Shown here: positions 39,031 to 47,257 of the stretch, piece by piece
Numbering within the stretch: position 1 is the stretch's first letter
Layout of the letters: each line of letters begins with the position of its first letter
Source of the DNA: CAWBJP01 sp963789165
GTDB lineage: Bacteria > Actinomycetota > Acidimicrobiia > IMCC26256 > BP-133
Direction of reading: 5' to 3'
DNA: 64,000 nt
Assembly: GCA_963789165.1 (NCBI GenBank)
Contig: CAWBJP010000003.1
Location: 769,228 to 833,227 of the forward strand
Made by a program: the position numbers and the translations under genes
Notes under the pieces: model-generated
What the model saw: the letters and a program-made list of their open reading frames with translations, nothing else
What the model was told of the DNA's origin: nothing
Database searches by the model: none

Positions 39031-39674
39031 AGCACGGGAAAGACCTCGGCGCCGGTCCGTTCCCGCCGGGCCATGGCGCGCACCACGGCGCGGTCGCCGT
39101 GAAGGCGGCGGGGGGACTCGAGCAGGGCGCCGAGGGCGATGGTCACGGCCTCGGGGGGCAGCTCCGAGTCCTCCCGGCCGATGGACGCCGCCAGGTCGTC
39201 TCCGTGGACCACGAGCTCCACGATCTCGACGCGGAGCCGGTCGTCCAGCCGCATCGCGGCGGGAAGGGTCGGGCGCATGTCCAGGAGCCGGTCGCCTGGC
39301 TGCCGGTCGAGCTTCTTCCGGAGCCGGGCGAGCACCTCACGAAACTTCGTCTTCGTGTCCTCCACCGGGCGCCCGGCGTCCCGCTGGGCCAGGGCCCGCA
39401 CGTAGCGGTGCATCTCGTTGCCGAAGTCGTCGCCGGTCACCACCTTGAAATCGCCGAAGTAATCGCCGAAGGCGACGACGGAAACGTCGGTGGGCACGGG
39501 TGCCTCGAGCAGGCGCTCGAGCCACACCACACCCTGGAGCACGTGGGCCACGAGCCCACCCACGGTCATCCCCTCGAGGGCGCTCGGCTCCTCCCAGTGC
39601 TTGGCCGTGGCCTCGTCGTCCAGAAGCTCGACGATGTGGTCGGAGGCCAACCAGAACGCGTCTGTGATCTGCAC
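39027..39674 (-). CDS. Maleylpyruvate isomerase N-terminal domain (mycothiol-dependent DinB fold) protein
   Basis: A protein of 215 aa starting FWLASDHIVELLDD and containing the family block EGMTVGGLVAHVLQGVVWLERLLE, then VEIVELVVHGDDLAASIGRE, the histidine/aspartate-rich region that binds metal in MDMPI-type enzymes. This family often uses mycothiol, in keeping with an actinobacterial host. The specific reaction is unknown. It converges with the DinB-like gene at 38548, and GTG 39674 lies divergent to a ROK kinase gene with 23 nt between. Confidence 0.75.
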   Translation of the reverse strand: MQITDAFWLASDHIVELLDDEATAKHWEEPSALEGMTVGGLVAHVLQGVVWLERLLEAPVPTDVSVVAFGDYFGDFKVVTGDDFGNEMHRYVRALAQRDAGRPVEDTKTKFREVLARLRKKLDRQPGDRLLDMRPTLPAAMRLDDRLRVEIVELVVHGDDLAASIGREDSELPPEAVTIALGALLESPRRLHGDRAVVRAMARRERTGAEVFPVL

Positions 39675-39685
39675 ACCCCCATCCT

Positions 39686-39691
39686 TACACT
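39686..39691 (+). promoter_or_regulatory. -10 hexamer, leaderless ROK kinase transcript
   Basis: TACACT ends 6 nt before the GTG at 39698. No Shine-Dalgarno is present in the 23-nt gap to the divergent gene. Confidence 0.45.
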
Positions 39692-39697
39692 GGCGCG

Positions 39698-40618
39698 GTG
39701 GTGAGCGAGCCGGGCCGGGGCGCCCTCCCGGAGCCGTCCTTCCAAGCCTTCCCGGAAACCGACCGGCTCGCCCTCGCCGTCGACATCGGGGGCACCAAGC
39801 TCGCCGCCGGCGTGGTCGACGGCTCCGGCCGGCTCACGCAACGCCAGTCGACACCCACGCCCGCCACCGACGACGGCGAGGAGGTGTTCTCCGCCCTCAC
39901 CGGTCTCCTCGACCAGCTGCAGGCGGTCGGGGCGACCGTCTGCGGTGTGGGCTCCGGTGGCCCCATGTCGCCCGGCGGCGAGGAGATCTCGACGCTGCAC
40001 ATCCCCGCCTGGGACCGGTTCCCGCTGCGCCGGCGGCTGGCCGGAGCCACCGGTCTGCCGACCTTCGTGGACAACGACGCCAAAGCCCTGGCCCGGGGTG
40101 AGGGCTGGGTTGGGGCGGCGGCGGGCCGGACCGACTTCATCGCCATGGTGGTCTCCACCGGCGTGGGCGGCGGCATCATCCTCGACGGCCGTCTCCTCGA
40201 CGGCCGCGCCGGCAACGCCGGCCACATCGGCCACGTCATCGTGGTTCCCGGTGGGCGGGAATGCTTCTGCGGCGGGCGGGGCTGCCTGGAGGCCGAGGCG
40301 TCGGGACGGGCCATCGCCGCCGTCACCGGCCGTCCGCCCGCCGAGGCCGGCCCCGACGTCATCGAGCGGACGGGCACGCTGGTCGGCCGGGCGGTGGCTT
40401 CAGTCGCCAACCTGCTCGACCTCCCCCTGGCCGTGGTGGCCGGGTCGGTGGCCCTGGGTTTCGGCGCGCCCTTCTTCGCTGCCGCCCAGGCCGAGATCGA
40501 CGCCCTGGCCCGCCTCGACTTCTCCCGGGGCACGCGGATCGTGCCCGCCGGTCTGGGCGACGCCGCCCCCCTCATCGGCGCCGCCGCGGTCGGCTTCGCC
40601 GGCCTGGATTCCAACTGA
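39698..40618 (+). CDS. ROK-family sugar kinase (glucokinase-like)
   Basis: ROK kinase of 306 aa, likely phosphorylating glucose or a related hexose. The ATP-binding motif LALAVDIGGTKLAAGVVDG is near the N-terminus; FVDNDAKALARGEGWVGAA holds the catalytic region; GHIGHVIVV supplies the sugar-binding glutamate-equivalent position; and the zinc-binding ROK signature is CFCGGRGCLEAEASG. There is no N-terminal winged helix, so it is a kinase rather than a NagC/XylR-type repressor. The GTG start is supported by the -10 spacing. Confidence 0.9.
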   Translation: MVSEPGRGALPEPSFQAFPETDRLALAVDIGGTKLAAGVVDGSGRLTQRQSTPTPATDDGEEVFSALTGLLDQLQAVGATVCGVGSGGPMSPGGEEISTLHIPAWDRFPLRRRLAGATGLPTFVDNDAKALARGEGWVGAAAGRTDFIAMVVSTGVGGGIILDGRLLDGRAGNAGHIGHVIVVPGGRECFCGGRGCLEAEASGRAIAAVTGRPPAEAGPDVIERTGTLVGRAVASVANLLDLPLAVVAGSVALGFGAPFFAAAQAEIDALARLDFSRGTRIVPAGLGDAAPLIGAAAVGFAGLDSN

Positions 40619-40648
40619 CTCCAGGCCCGTCCGCACCGCGCCTTGATC

Positions 40649-40960
40649 TCAGAGCGCGTCGAGGACCACCACCGTGGCCATCCCGACGATCAGGGTGAGG
40701 GCGACGCTGCGAGTCCGCCAGGCAACGAGGGTGGCCAGCGCGCCGGCCGCGAAGCGGGGTTGGGTCAGGTCGAGCGACCCGTGGGGGCGGATGAGGGCCG
40801 GTATCACCAGGGAGGCGAGGGCGGCCGGCGGGATCTGGCGCAGCAGCCGCTGTACCCCGGGGGGCACGGTGGCCAAGCGGTGGGCGAAGGCGATGAACGA
40901 CGCCCGCATGGCGAAGGTGCCCGCCCCGGCGACGACGATGACGACCCAGACCCGGCTCAC
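40649..40960 (-). CDS. azlD: AzlD-family branched-chain amino-acid exporter subunit
   Basis: Small membrane protein (103 aa, three to four helices). It forms the companion of AzlC in BrnFE/AzlCD amino-acid exporters. The typical FAMRASFIAFAHRLATVPPGVQRLLRQIP is split across the first loop, followed by PAALASLVIPAL and a hydrophobic C-terminus. Its GTG overlaps the azlC stop codon, so the pair is translationally coupled. Confidence 0.88.
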   Translation of the reverse strand: MSRVWVVIVVAGAGTFAMRASFIAFAHRLATVPPGVQRLLRQIPPAALASLVIPALIRPHGSLDLTQPRFAAGALATLVAWRTRSVALTLIVGMATVVVLDAL

Positions 40961-41703
40961 CGCTGCACCCCGGGGCCACCCGAGCCGTCCTCGTTGGCCT
41001 CGGGCGCCCGGCCCCGGCGCTCGCCGAGCACCTCGGCCAGCGCCCCGGCGGCGATGCCGCTCACCGCCCCGGCCATGATCGACAGCCCGCCGGCACCGGC
41101 CACCGCCGCCAGCACCGCCGCCAGCCCGCCCACCATCGCCGCCACCAACGCCGGGCGGGAGTTGACGGTGGGAACGAGCAGCACGAGGAACACGAGCGGG
41201 ACGGCGAAGTCCAGGGGCACGTCGTCGGGCACCGTCGAGCCGAGCAACGCTCCGGCCATGGTGGATCCCACCCAGATGGCCCACAGGAACACGCCGGCGC
41301 CGATCATGAACGGGATCCGCCGCGTCGCTGCCTCCCCGTCCTCGGGCCAGCGGAGGATGCAGGCGGCGTAGACCTGATCGACGAGGAGGTAGGCGCCGGT
41401 CATGCGCCGCCACTGCCGCTCCCCGGCCAGATAGGGAGCCAGCGAGGCGGAGTACAGGAGCATCCGCAGGTTGATGGTCCAGGCGGCCAGGATGGCGACG
41501 GCCACCGACCCGCCGCCGGTCAGGACGTCGATCGCCGCCAGCTGGGAAGCACCAGCGAAGACGATGCTGGAGAAGCCGAGGGCGGCGCCGACCCCGAACC
41601 CGGCCGCCACGGGCGTGGCCCCGGCCACCAGCCCGAAGGGGATGATCCCGATGACGTTGGGGGCCACGGCGGCGATGCCGGCCCGAGCTTCGGAGAATGA
41701 CAT
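40957..41703 (-). CDS. azlC: AzlC-family branched-chain amino-acid exporter
   Basis: Membrane protein of 248 aa with about seven helices. It opens GIAAVAPNVIGIIPFGLVAG and carries the family block SSIVFAGASQLAAIDVLTGG, NLRMLLYSASLAPYL and DQVYAACILRW. With AzlD it exports branched-chain amino acids or methionine in characterised systems. ATG 41703 fits the family N-terminus; upstream in-frame sequence is low complexity. No Lrp-type regulator is adjacent. Confidence 0.9.
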   Translation of the reverse strand: MSFSEARAGIAAVAPNVIGIIPFGLVAGATPVAAGFGVGAALGFSSIVFAGASQLAAIDVLTGGGSVAVAILAAWTINLRMLLYSASLAPYLAGERQWRRMTGAYLLVDQVYAACILRWPEDGEAATRRIPFMIGAGVFLWAIWVGSTMAGALLGSTVPDDVPLDFAVPLVFLVLLVPTVNSRPALVAAMVGGLAAVLAAVAGAGGLSIMAGAVSGIAAGALAEVLGERRGRAPEANEDGSGGPGVQR

Positions 41704-41829
41704 GGCCCACCAGGATGGCCGCCGTCCGGGCCGCGCCGGGAACCGCAGGCACCGGCGACCGGGCCGCCGCGACCGCCCGCCGGAAACCCGATTGACACCC
41801 TCCGCCGCCTCCCACCACAGTGGGCGGCC

Positions 41830-42639
41830 ATGAGACGGACGCTCACCCTGGTCGCCCTGGCCGTGCTGGCCGTCGCCGCCCCCCTGACCACTCCGGCGGC
41901 CCGAGCCGAGAGCGACCGGTACTACCTGGCGCTGGGCGACTCGTACTCGTCGGGCGAAGGGGTCGAGCCCTACGACCCGGCGTCGGGGGACTGCCACCGC
42001 TCGGCCGGCGCCTATCCCAGCCTCGCCGCCCGGACGGCCCCGGCGAGCGCCTACACCTACGGGTTCTTCGCCTGCTCGGGCGCCATCACCGACGACGTCA
42101 ACCGGCCTGGAGGCCAGGCCCATCAGATCGAGCAGGTGTCAGAGTCGGTACGCCTCGTCACCATCACCATCGGCGGCAACGACGCCCGCTTCGCCGCCAT
42201 GCTCCGGCGCTGCGCCCTCGGATCCACGCCCTGCACCGAGGAGAACGACGGCGAGGAGGCCTACATCGAAGATGAGGTCCGGCCCCGGCTGACGGAGACG
42301 TACGCCCGGCTGCGGGCCGCTTCGGAGGAGGCCCGCATGGTGGTGCTGACCTATCCCCACATCTTCCAGACCGAGCGCCACTGTGGCCGTGAACCAGGCA
42401 TGCAGAACGATGAGAAGGCCTGGATGCGGGACCGCACCGACCAGCTCAACGACATCATCGTGAAGGAGGCGGCGGCGGCCGGCCTGGAGGTTCTCGACGG
42501 GCGCGACGCCTTCGCCGGTCACGAGATCTGCACCGCTGAGCCCTGGGCCAGTGGCTGGGGTGACCCCGGCCCCTTCCACCCCAACGCCGCGGGCCACGAA
42601 GCCCTTGCCCATAGGTTGGTGGATTTCCTCAGCCGCTGA
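41830..42639 (+). CDS. Secreted SGNH/GDSL-type esterase
   Basis: Exported hydrolase of 269 aa with signal peptide LTLVALAVLAVAAPLTTPAARA. Block I is YLALGDSYSSGEGV (nucleophile serine), block III is ITIGGNDARF, and block V is PGPFHPNAAGHEAL with the catalytic His. Cysteines at CHRS, FACSG, RRCALGSTPC and HCGRE are placed like the disulfides of Streptomyces-type SGNH lipases. It is likely an esterase or lipase acting on extracellular substrates. Confidence 0.9.
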   Translation: MRRTLTLVALAVLAVAAPLTTPAARAESDRYYLALGDSYSSGEGVEPYDPASGDCHRSAGAYPSLAARTAPASAYTYGFFACSGAITDDVNRPGGQAHQIEQVSESVRLVTITIGGNDARFAAMLRRCALGSTPCTEENDGEEAYIEDEVRPRLTETYARLRAASEEARMVVLTYPHIFQTERHCGREPGMQNDEKAWMRDRTDQLNDIIVKEAAAAGLEVLDGRDAFAGHEICTAEPWASGWGDPGPFHPNAAGHEALAHRLVDFLSR

Positions 42640-42654
42640 ATCGCTGAAGATATT

Positions 42655-42697
42655 GTCTTAGGGCGCCCTAATCTTTATGCTTAGGATCCTCTAAGAC
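42655..42697 (+). promoter_or_regulatory. Nested palindromic operator and promoter region
   Basis: This AT-rich stretch holds the perfect palindrome TTAGGGCGCCCTAA (42658-42671), a second inverted pair CTTAG...CTAAG around AGGATCCT (42680-42695), and outer arms GTCTTAG/CTAAGAC. Four TTAGG-type half-sites in 40 nt suggest cooperative repressor binding over the promoter of the following gene. Confidence 0.5.
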
Positions 42698-42721
42698 ACT
42701 CGGCGGCGACGGAGGGCGGGC

Positions 42722-43288
42722 ATGGTCAGCGAGGCGGCATTGAATTCCTTGCGGATGGCGGCGACCCTCGCCCTGGCCGTCCCCACCCTGGGGGTACGCA
42801 TCTCCTCGCCCACCCGGCCGTTGCTCGACGTGAGCTGGATACCCCGGAGCCTGCCCGGCCGCGTGCCGCACATGGCGCCGTGTCTCTTCCGCCGGAGCGT
42901 GGCCTGTGCTCAGCACCGCCAGGCCGCCGGGCAGCTCGTCACCCTGTGGGGCCTCCCCACCGGGATCGACCCCGTGGTGGAGGTTCTGATCGCACCGGGT
43001 GACCGCAAGCTCCCCTCGGGGATCTACCAGGTCAGGGTCGACGGGGGCTGGCGCGTCGTCTTCCCCAGCCTCCTCCCCGCCTCCCGCGGCGCCGAGGCCC
43101 TCGACGGGGACTGGCCCGAGCTCTGCTTCCACGAGGATCCCCTGACCGGGGTCACCCTGGTGTCCTGGCGCCGGACGGATGCCGAAGGGCCCCTCGCCGG
43201 CCGGCGGGCCGAGCAGCTCGTCGACGCCCGCGCCCGCCTGCTGGTGGCCGAGCTGCTCGACGGTTTGATGCCCGCCACCAGTTCCTGA
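42722..43288 (+). CDS. Hypothetical protein behind a palindromic operator
   Basis: A 188-aa protein I do not recognise. The N-terminal 60 residues are mildly hydrophobic without a clear signal peptide; a cysteine pair lies in APCLFRRSVACAQH. The second half (LPSGIYQVRVDGGWRVVFPSLLPA) looks like a small beta domain. The ATG follows GGAGGG by about 6 nt. The elaborate operator upstream implies specific regulation, and the gene stands alone between an esterase and a patatin gene. Confidence 0.55.
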   Translation: MVSEAALNSLRMAATLALAVPTLGVRISSPTRPLLDVSWIPRSLPGRVPHMAPCLFRRSVACAQHRQAAGQLVTLWGLPTGIDPVVEVLIAPGDRKLPSGIYQVRVDGGWRVVFPSLLPASRGAEALDGDWPELCFHEDPLTGVTLVSWRRTDAEGPLAGRRAEQLVDARARLLVAELLDGLMPATSS

Positions 43289-43295
43289 GCCCGCC

Positions 43296-43322
43296 AACTT
43301 CGGGGACACCCCGAACCCCGGG
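43296..43322 (-). repeat. Palindromic CGGGGTGTCCCCG element
   Basis: On the minus strand it reads CCCGGGGTTCGGGGTGTCCC then CGAAGTT, the best-conserved intergenic copy of the family. It begins 8 nt after the stop of the hypothetical gene. Confidence 0.65.
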
Positions 43323-43380
43323 CGTGGGTGATCCACACCGCCGGTGGGTAGGCGAGGGGTGTGGAGTCAGGGAGGGTGAC

Positions 43381-44274
43381 ATGAACGCCTTCGTGCTGTC
43401 GGGCGGCGGCAGCCTGGGCAGCATCCAGGTCGGGATGCTCAAAGCTCTGCTCGAGGCGGACATCGTCCCCGACATGCTCGTGGGCACGTCCATCGGCTCG
43501 GTCAACGCCGCCTTCCTGGCCGCCGACCCGTCACCCGAGCAGGTCGACAAACTCTGCGAGTTGTGGCGGGAGGTCCGTTCCCGGGACGTCTTCGCCTGGA
43601 ACCCGCTGCGGATGGCCCATGCCGCCCTGCGTCGGGGTTCGCTGTTTCCCCCCGAGCGTTGGCGCCGGTTCCTCTCCCAGCGGATCTCCCTTGAGCGGAT
43701 CGAGGACGCCGCCGTGCCCCTGCGCATCGCGGTCACCGATTTCGAGGACGGCTCCCCCGTCATCCTCGATTCCGGCCCGGTGATCGACGCGGTGATGGGC
43801 AGCACCGGCCTGCCGGGCATCTTCCCCCCGCAGCAAATAGGGGACTGCCTCTATCTCGATGGGGTGCTCTCCGAGCCGGTGCCGCTGAAGCCGGCCCTCG
43901 ACGCCGGCATCGACACCGTCTACGTGCTGGCTACCAGCCACGCCTCGCCGGCGCCCGACGTCCGGTCGCCGGGACAGATCCTGCGCCACGCCCTCACCAT
44001 CCTGCTCTTTCCCCGTATCCGCCTCGACGCCCTCGAGCTGCCCGACCGCCACCCGAAGCTGAAGATCGTACCGATCCCCTCCGAAGGCGCCCAGGTGGCG
44101 CTGTGGGACATGTCACGTCACGACGAGCTGATCGAATGCGCCTACCAGGAGACGAAGTCGTTCCTGGCCGGGCGGCACCCGGAGAGCGACGAAGCCCAAA
44201 TCAACGTGGCCGCCCGGACGGTGGAGGTCGACCTGAGGGCCTACGAATCTCCCGGCTCCCGGAGCCAGCGGTAG
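43381..44274 (+). CDS. Patatin-like phospholipase (RssA/NTE type)
   Basis: Bacterial patatin of 297 aa. The oxyanion loop GGGSLGSIQ, nucleophile elbow LVGTSIGSVNAAFL and catalytic aspartate in YLDGVLSEPVPL are all present. This Ser-Asp dyad hydrolyses acyl esters of phospholipids in characterised relatives. There is no signal peptide, so it acts in the cytoplasm or on the inner leaflet. ATG 43381 lies after GGGAGGG. The last 34 nt overlap the convergent acetyltransferase gene. Confidence 0.88.
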   Translation: MNAFVLSGGGSLGSIQVGMLKALLEADIVPDMLVGTSIGSVNAAFLAADPSPEQVDKLCELWREVRSRDVFAWNPLRMAHAALRRGSLFPPERWRRFLSQRISLERIEDAAVPLRIAVTDFEDGSPVILDSGPVIDAVMGSTGLPGIFPPQQIGDCLYLDGVLSEPVPLKPALDAGIDTVYVLATSHASPAPDVRSPGQILRHALTILLFPRIRLDALELPDRHPKLKIVPIPSEGAQVALWDMSRHDELIECAYQETKSFLAGRHPESDEAQINVAARTVEVDLRAYESPGSRSQR

Positions 44275-44723
44275 ATGGTCCACCCTTCGACCGGCCTGGC
44301 GCCGACGGACTGGTAAAAGGCGATCGACGGCGCGTTCCAGTCGAGCACGGCCCATTCGACCCGCCCGTCCCCGGCCCGCTCGAACAGGTGGTCCAGCAGG
44401 GCGCGCCCCACCCCCCGGCCCCGGTGTTCCGGGCGCACGAAGAGATCCTCCAGCCAGATGCCCGGCCGGCCCCGGAAGGTGGAGTAGGTCGGGAACCAGA
44501 TGGCCAGGCCGGCCACCACGACCGGCGCGTCGCCGGCTTCGGCCAGCACCACCTTGGGGACGGCACCGGGTCCGAAGAGTGACGAGGCCAGCTCCTCCTC
44601 GGACCACATCACCTCGTCCTCCAGGTGCTCGTACTCCGCCAGCGCCCGGATCAACTCGGCCACCACCGCCACGTCGCTGGCGGTCGCGTCGCGCAGGTGC
44701 ACCGCCACGGGAGGCCTGCTCAC
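44241..44723 (-). CDS. GNAT-family N-acetyltransferase (spermidine/diamine acetyltransferase-like)
   Basis: GCN5-type acetyltransferase of 160 aa. The acetyl-CoA loop reads LFVRPEHRGRGVGRALLDHL, preceded by YSTFRGRPGIWLEDL and followed by WAVLDWNAPSIAFYQSVGARP; this arrangement matches SSAT-type diamine acetyltransferases. The substrate is not certain. Its ATG overlaps the end of the CbbY-like gene by 4 nt, so the two are likely cotranscribed. Confidence 0.85.
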   Translation of the reverse strand: MSRPPVAVHLRDATASDVAVVAELIRALAEYEHLEDEVMWSEEELASSLFGPGAVPKVVLAEAGDAPVVVAGLAIWFPTYSTFRGRPGIWLEDLFVRPEHRGRGVGRALLDHLFERAGDGRVEWAVLDWNAPSIAFYQSVGARPVEGWTIYRWLREPGDS

Positions 44724-45418
44724 CCCGCGAGGGGCGCGGTGAGGCGACGGAGGGCGCCGGCGTCGAGCTCGCTGAAGCCGTCGACCACCAGCGCCGCGCC
44801 GGAGAAGTCCTGACCCCGGGTGTAGTCGTTGACCACCACCACGCAGGGCACCCCGGCGGCCCGGGCCGCGCCCAGGCCGGGGACGGAATCCTCCACCGCC
44901 ACGGCCTCCGCCGGCCCGAGCCCCAGCCGCTCCAGCGTGATCAGGTAGGCCGCCGGGTCCGGCTTCGTGGCTTTCACGTCGTCACCGCCCACCACCACCT
45001 CGAAGCGGTCGGGGCCGAAGTGGCGCTCGAGCAGCGGCTCCACCCAGGCCAGGGAACCGGTGGTGGCCACGGCCAGGCGCAGTCCGGCCGCGGCCAGCCC
45101 GTCGAGGAACTCCCGCACCCCGGGACGGGGCTCCACCGCACCGTCCGCCACCAGGTCGAGGAACACTTCGGTCTTGCGCCGGTGGAGCCGGGGCACGAGA
45201 TCGGCCCGCTCGGCCTCGGCCACGCCCTGCTCCTCCAGGTAGGCGTGGAGCCGGGCCTGGCCTCCGGTGACGGCGAGGAGCCGTCCGTACTCCTCCACGT
45301 CCCACCGCCAGGGCAGGCCCGCCTCCTCGAAGGCGACGTTGAAGGCGACGCGGTGTCCGTCGCGCTCGCTGTCCACCAGCGTCCCGTCGACGTCGAGAAT
45401 GACCGCCTGGAGGCTCAG
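44720..45418 (-). CDS. cbbY: CbbY-like HAD phosphatase (xylulose-1,5-bisphosphate phosphatase)
   Basis: HAD phosphatase that in RuBisCO organisms removes the misfire inhibitor xylulose-1,5-bisphosphate. CbbY features as I recall them are present: WRWDVEEYGRLLAVTGGQ, RRKTEVFLDLVADG, LAVATTGSLAWVEPLL, KATKPDPAAYL, VEDSVPGL and YTRGQDFSG...GFSEL. The nucleophile motif LDVDGTLVDSE lies upstream of the first ordinary start (GTG 45376). In frame before it only a CTG (45418) is available. Alternatively, ATG 45452 connects if one base is missing near 45420. The start is therefore unresolved. Confidence 0.78.
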   Translation of the reverse strand: MSLQAVILDVDGTLVDSERDGHRVAFNVAFEEAGLPWRWDVEEYGRLLAVTGGQARLHAYLEEQGVAEAERADLVPRLHRRKTEVFLDLVADGAVEPRPGVREFLDGLAAAGLRLAVATTGSLAWVEPLLERHFGPDRFEVVVGGDDVKATKPDPAAYLITLERLGLGPAEAVAVEDSVPGLGAARAAGVPCVVVVNDYTRGQDFSGAALVVDGFSELDAGALRRLTAPLAG

Positions 45419-45489
45419 GAGACGTCGGGGAGGTCGGCCGGGATCATCCCGCGGCAGCGTAGATCAGCGTCAGGGGAGGAAGGAGGCCG

Positions 45490-46038
45490 TCACTCGCCCA
45501 GAAGGTCGACGACGTCCTGGTAGACCCGCTCCAGCGTCTCCCGGGACAGGGGCCGGGCACCGCCTCCCGCCCGCCGGGCCAGACCCCAGTAGCGCAGATC
45601 GGCGAGGACGATCGCCTTGGTCGTCCCCGTGCGGTCCGCCACCGCCTCGGCGCTCAGCCGGCGCCCGACGTAGAGCTCCTCCAGTAGTTGGCGGGGGATC
45701 CGCTCCCGGCGGCGCCGCCGGATGCCGTGGACGCGCAGGCTCCGCTCCACCACGCCCCGGCTGACCCGCAACTCGCGGGCCACCGCGTCCATGCTCAGCC
45801 CCCGGCGGAGATAGAGATCCTCGAGCCGCTGCGGGTCCAGGGCCGTCCGCCGGGGCCCGGACGGCCGGCGGGGAATACCCGCCTCCTCCAGTCGCCGCCA
45901 CACCTGGCGGGGGGAGAGCCCCGTCCGGGCGGCCACCTGGCGGATCGTCAGGTTCTGACGGACGTAGAGCTCTTCCAGCACTTCGGCCGGGGGGTCGACC
46001 GCTCGGGATGCCAAGGGACCTCTCTCAGGGCCGGTCAT
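45490..46038 (-). CDS. Protein of three tandem helix-turn-helix repeats
   Basis: A 182-aa basic protein made of three repeats of about 45 residues and a partial fourth: VLEELYVRQNLTIRQVAARTG, RLEDLYLRRGLSMDAVAREL and LLEELYVGRRLSAEAVADRTG, each followed by a second helix and a GIxRR-type end. Each unit looks like a resolvase/homing-endonuclease-type HTH, so the protein should grip an extended DNA site. No catalytic or ligand domain is present. ATG 46038 is preferred over TTG 46068. It lies next to a winged-helix (YcaQ-like) gene on the same strand. Confidence 0.68.
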   Translation of the reverse strand: MTGPERGPLASRAVDPPAEVLEELYVRQNLTIRQVAARTGLSPRQVWRRLEEAGIPRRPSGPRRTALDPQRLEDLYLRRGLSMDAVARELRVSRGVVERSLRVHGIRRRRRERIPRQLLEELYVGRRLSAEAVADRTGTTKAIVLADLRYWGLARRAGGGARPLSRETLERVYQDVVDLLGE

Positions 46039-46087
46039 GCTCTTCCCCTGACCGGGAGAACGTCCCAAAACTGGCGGTATGACGCCA

Positions 46088-47257
46088 TCACCGCGAGAAC
46101 TTCACCGAGACCTTGGGACACCCGCGCAGCCCGGCCAGCCGGCCGGCCTCGGCGATGACGGCGGACCGGACGCCGGGCGAGGTGGGGGTGAAGGCGTCGA
46201 GGCTCACCACCAGTCGACCTTCCTTGCGGGTCGACCGCCACACTCCCAGCACCCCTCCCCGGAACAGCACCACGCCGGGGTTGCCGCTCTGCCGCCAGAC
46301 GCGCCGCTGCAGCTGCGGGTCGGGGACCAGGACCTCCCGGTCGTTCTGCGCCAGGAACTGGTCGTAGGGCGGGAGGAACCGCACCCCATCCGGAGCCGGT
46401 GGAGACCGGAAGGCCAAGATGTCGTCCCGGTGGAGCCACACCCGGCGCCCGGCGAGCTCGAACGCGAGGAGCCTGGGCTCCACCTCGAACCAGCGGCGGG
46501 CCCCTTCCACCGGATCGATCTCGGCCCACCGGGCCAGGTCGAGGGGAGCGGCGGGGCCGTAGGCCCGCAGGAACCGGCGGACCAGGCCGCTCCGGGCCGC
46601 GTCGGGGTCGGCCGGCGGCACGGATCCCAACCAGTCCTCGACCCGGGCCAGAGCGATCTCCCCGTTGGAGTCCGGGTCGGGCCCCGGCGCGAAGCACACC
46701 CGGCTCTTGACCGCTGCCGCCCGCAACAGGCGCTCGGGGACGTGGCGCACCGAGCACCGCTTGCACCACAGGACCAGTTCTCCCGGCAGCCGGCGGCTCA
46801 GTTCCGAGCTCAGAGCCGCCTTCCCCAAAGTCCGTCCGGCCAGCACCTGTTGCATCGCCGTGGCGGTGAGATCGAGGGCGTCCCCCACCTTGATCCCGGC
46901 CTCGTCGAGGTCGTCTCCCGCCTTGCGCAACAAGACACGCCAGGAACTCTCCTCCTCGGGCAGCACCCCGACGGTGAAGGTGTCCAGAGCGGCGGCGGGG
47001 AAGACGAACGGCGCCAGCCGCAGGCTCCAGGACCACACCAGCGCCTTGTCCACCGCCACCGCCCGGCGGAACTGCTCGGCGGTGAACCCGGTCACCCGGG
47101 CGTGCAGGCCCACCAGCCCGGCGGCGGGAGGCGTGTGCTCCGTACCGCAGGCGGCGGCCGCCTCGAGGGCCCAGTGGGGCAGCCTCTGGGCCAGGTGGTG
47201 CCCGTGGAGGCGGAAGGCGATGACAGCTTCAGGGTCTGCTTGCAGCGGTCCGCTCAC
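46088..47257 (-). CDS. Winged-helix DNA-binding domain protein (AlkZ/YcaQ-like, HTH_42)
   Basis: Protein of 389 aa in the HTH_42 superfamily, whose studied members AlkZ and YcaQ are DNA glycosylases that unhook crosslinked or alkylated bases. Supporting segments are VIAFRLHGHHLAQRLP, GLHARVTGFT, LPPYDQFLAQNDREVLVPDP and PGVVLFRGGVLGVWR. The GTG at 47257 has no strong ribosome-binding site. It may be part of DNA repair or of antibiotic self-protection. The paired HTH-repeat gene downstream is 50 nt away. Confidence 0.75.
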   Translation of the reverse strand: MSGPLQADPEAVIAFRLHGHHLAQRLPHWALEAAAACGTEHTPPAAGLVGLHARVTGFTAEQFRRAVAVDKALVWSWSLRLAPFVFPAAALDTFTVGVLPEEESSWRVLLRKAGDDLDEAGIKVGDALDLTATAMQQVLAGRTLGKAALSSELSRRLPGELVLWCKRCSVRHVPERLLRAAAVKSRVCFAPGPDPDSNGEIALARVEDWLGSVPPADPDAARSGLVRRFLRAYGPAAPLDLARWAEIDPVEGARRWFEVEPRLLAFELAGRRVWLHRDDILAFRSPPAPDGVRFLPPYDQFLAQNDREVLVPDPQLQRRVWRQSGNPGVVLFRGGVLGVWRSTRKEGRLVVSLDAFTPTSPGVRSAVIAEAGRLAGLRGCPKVSVKFSR

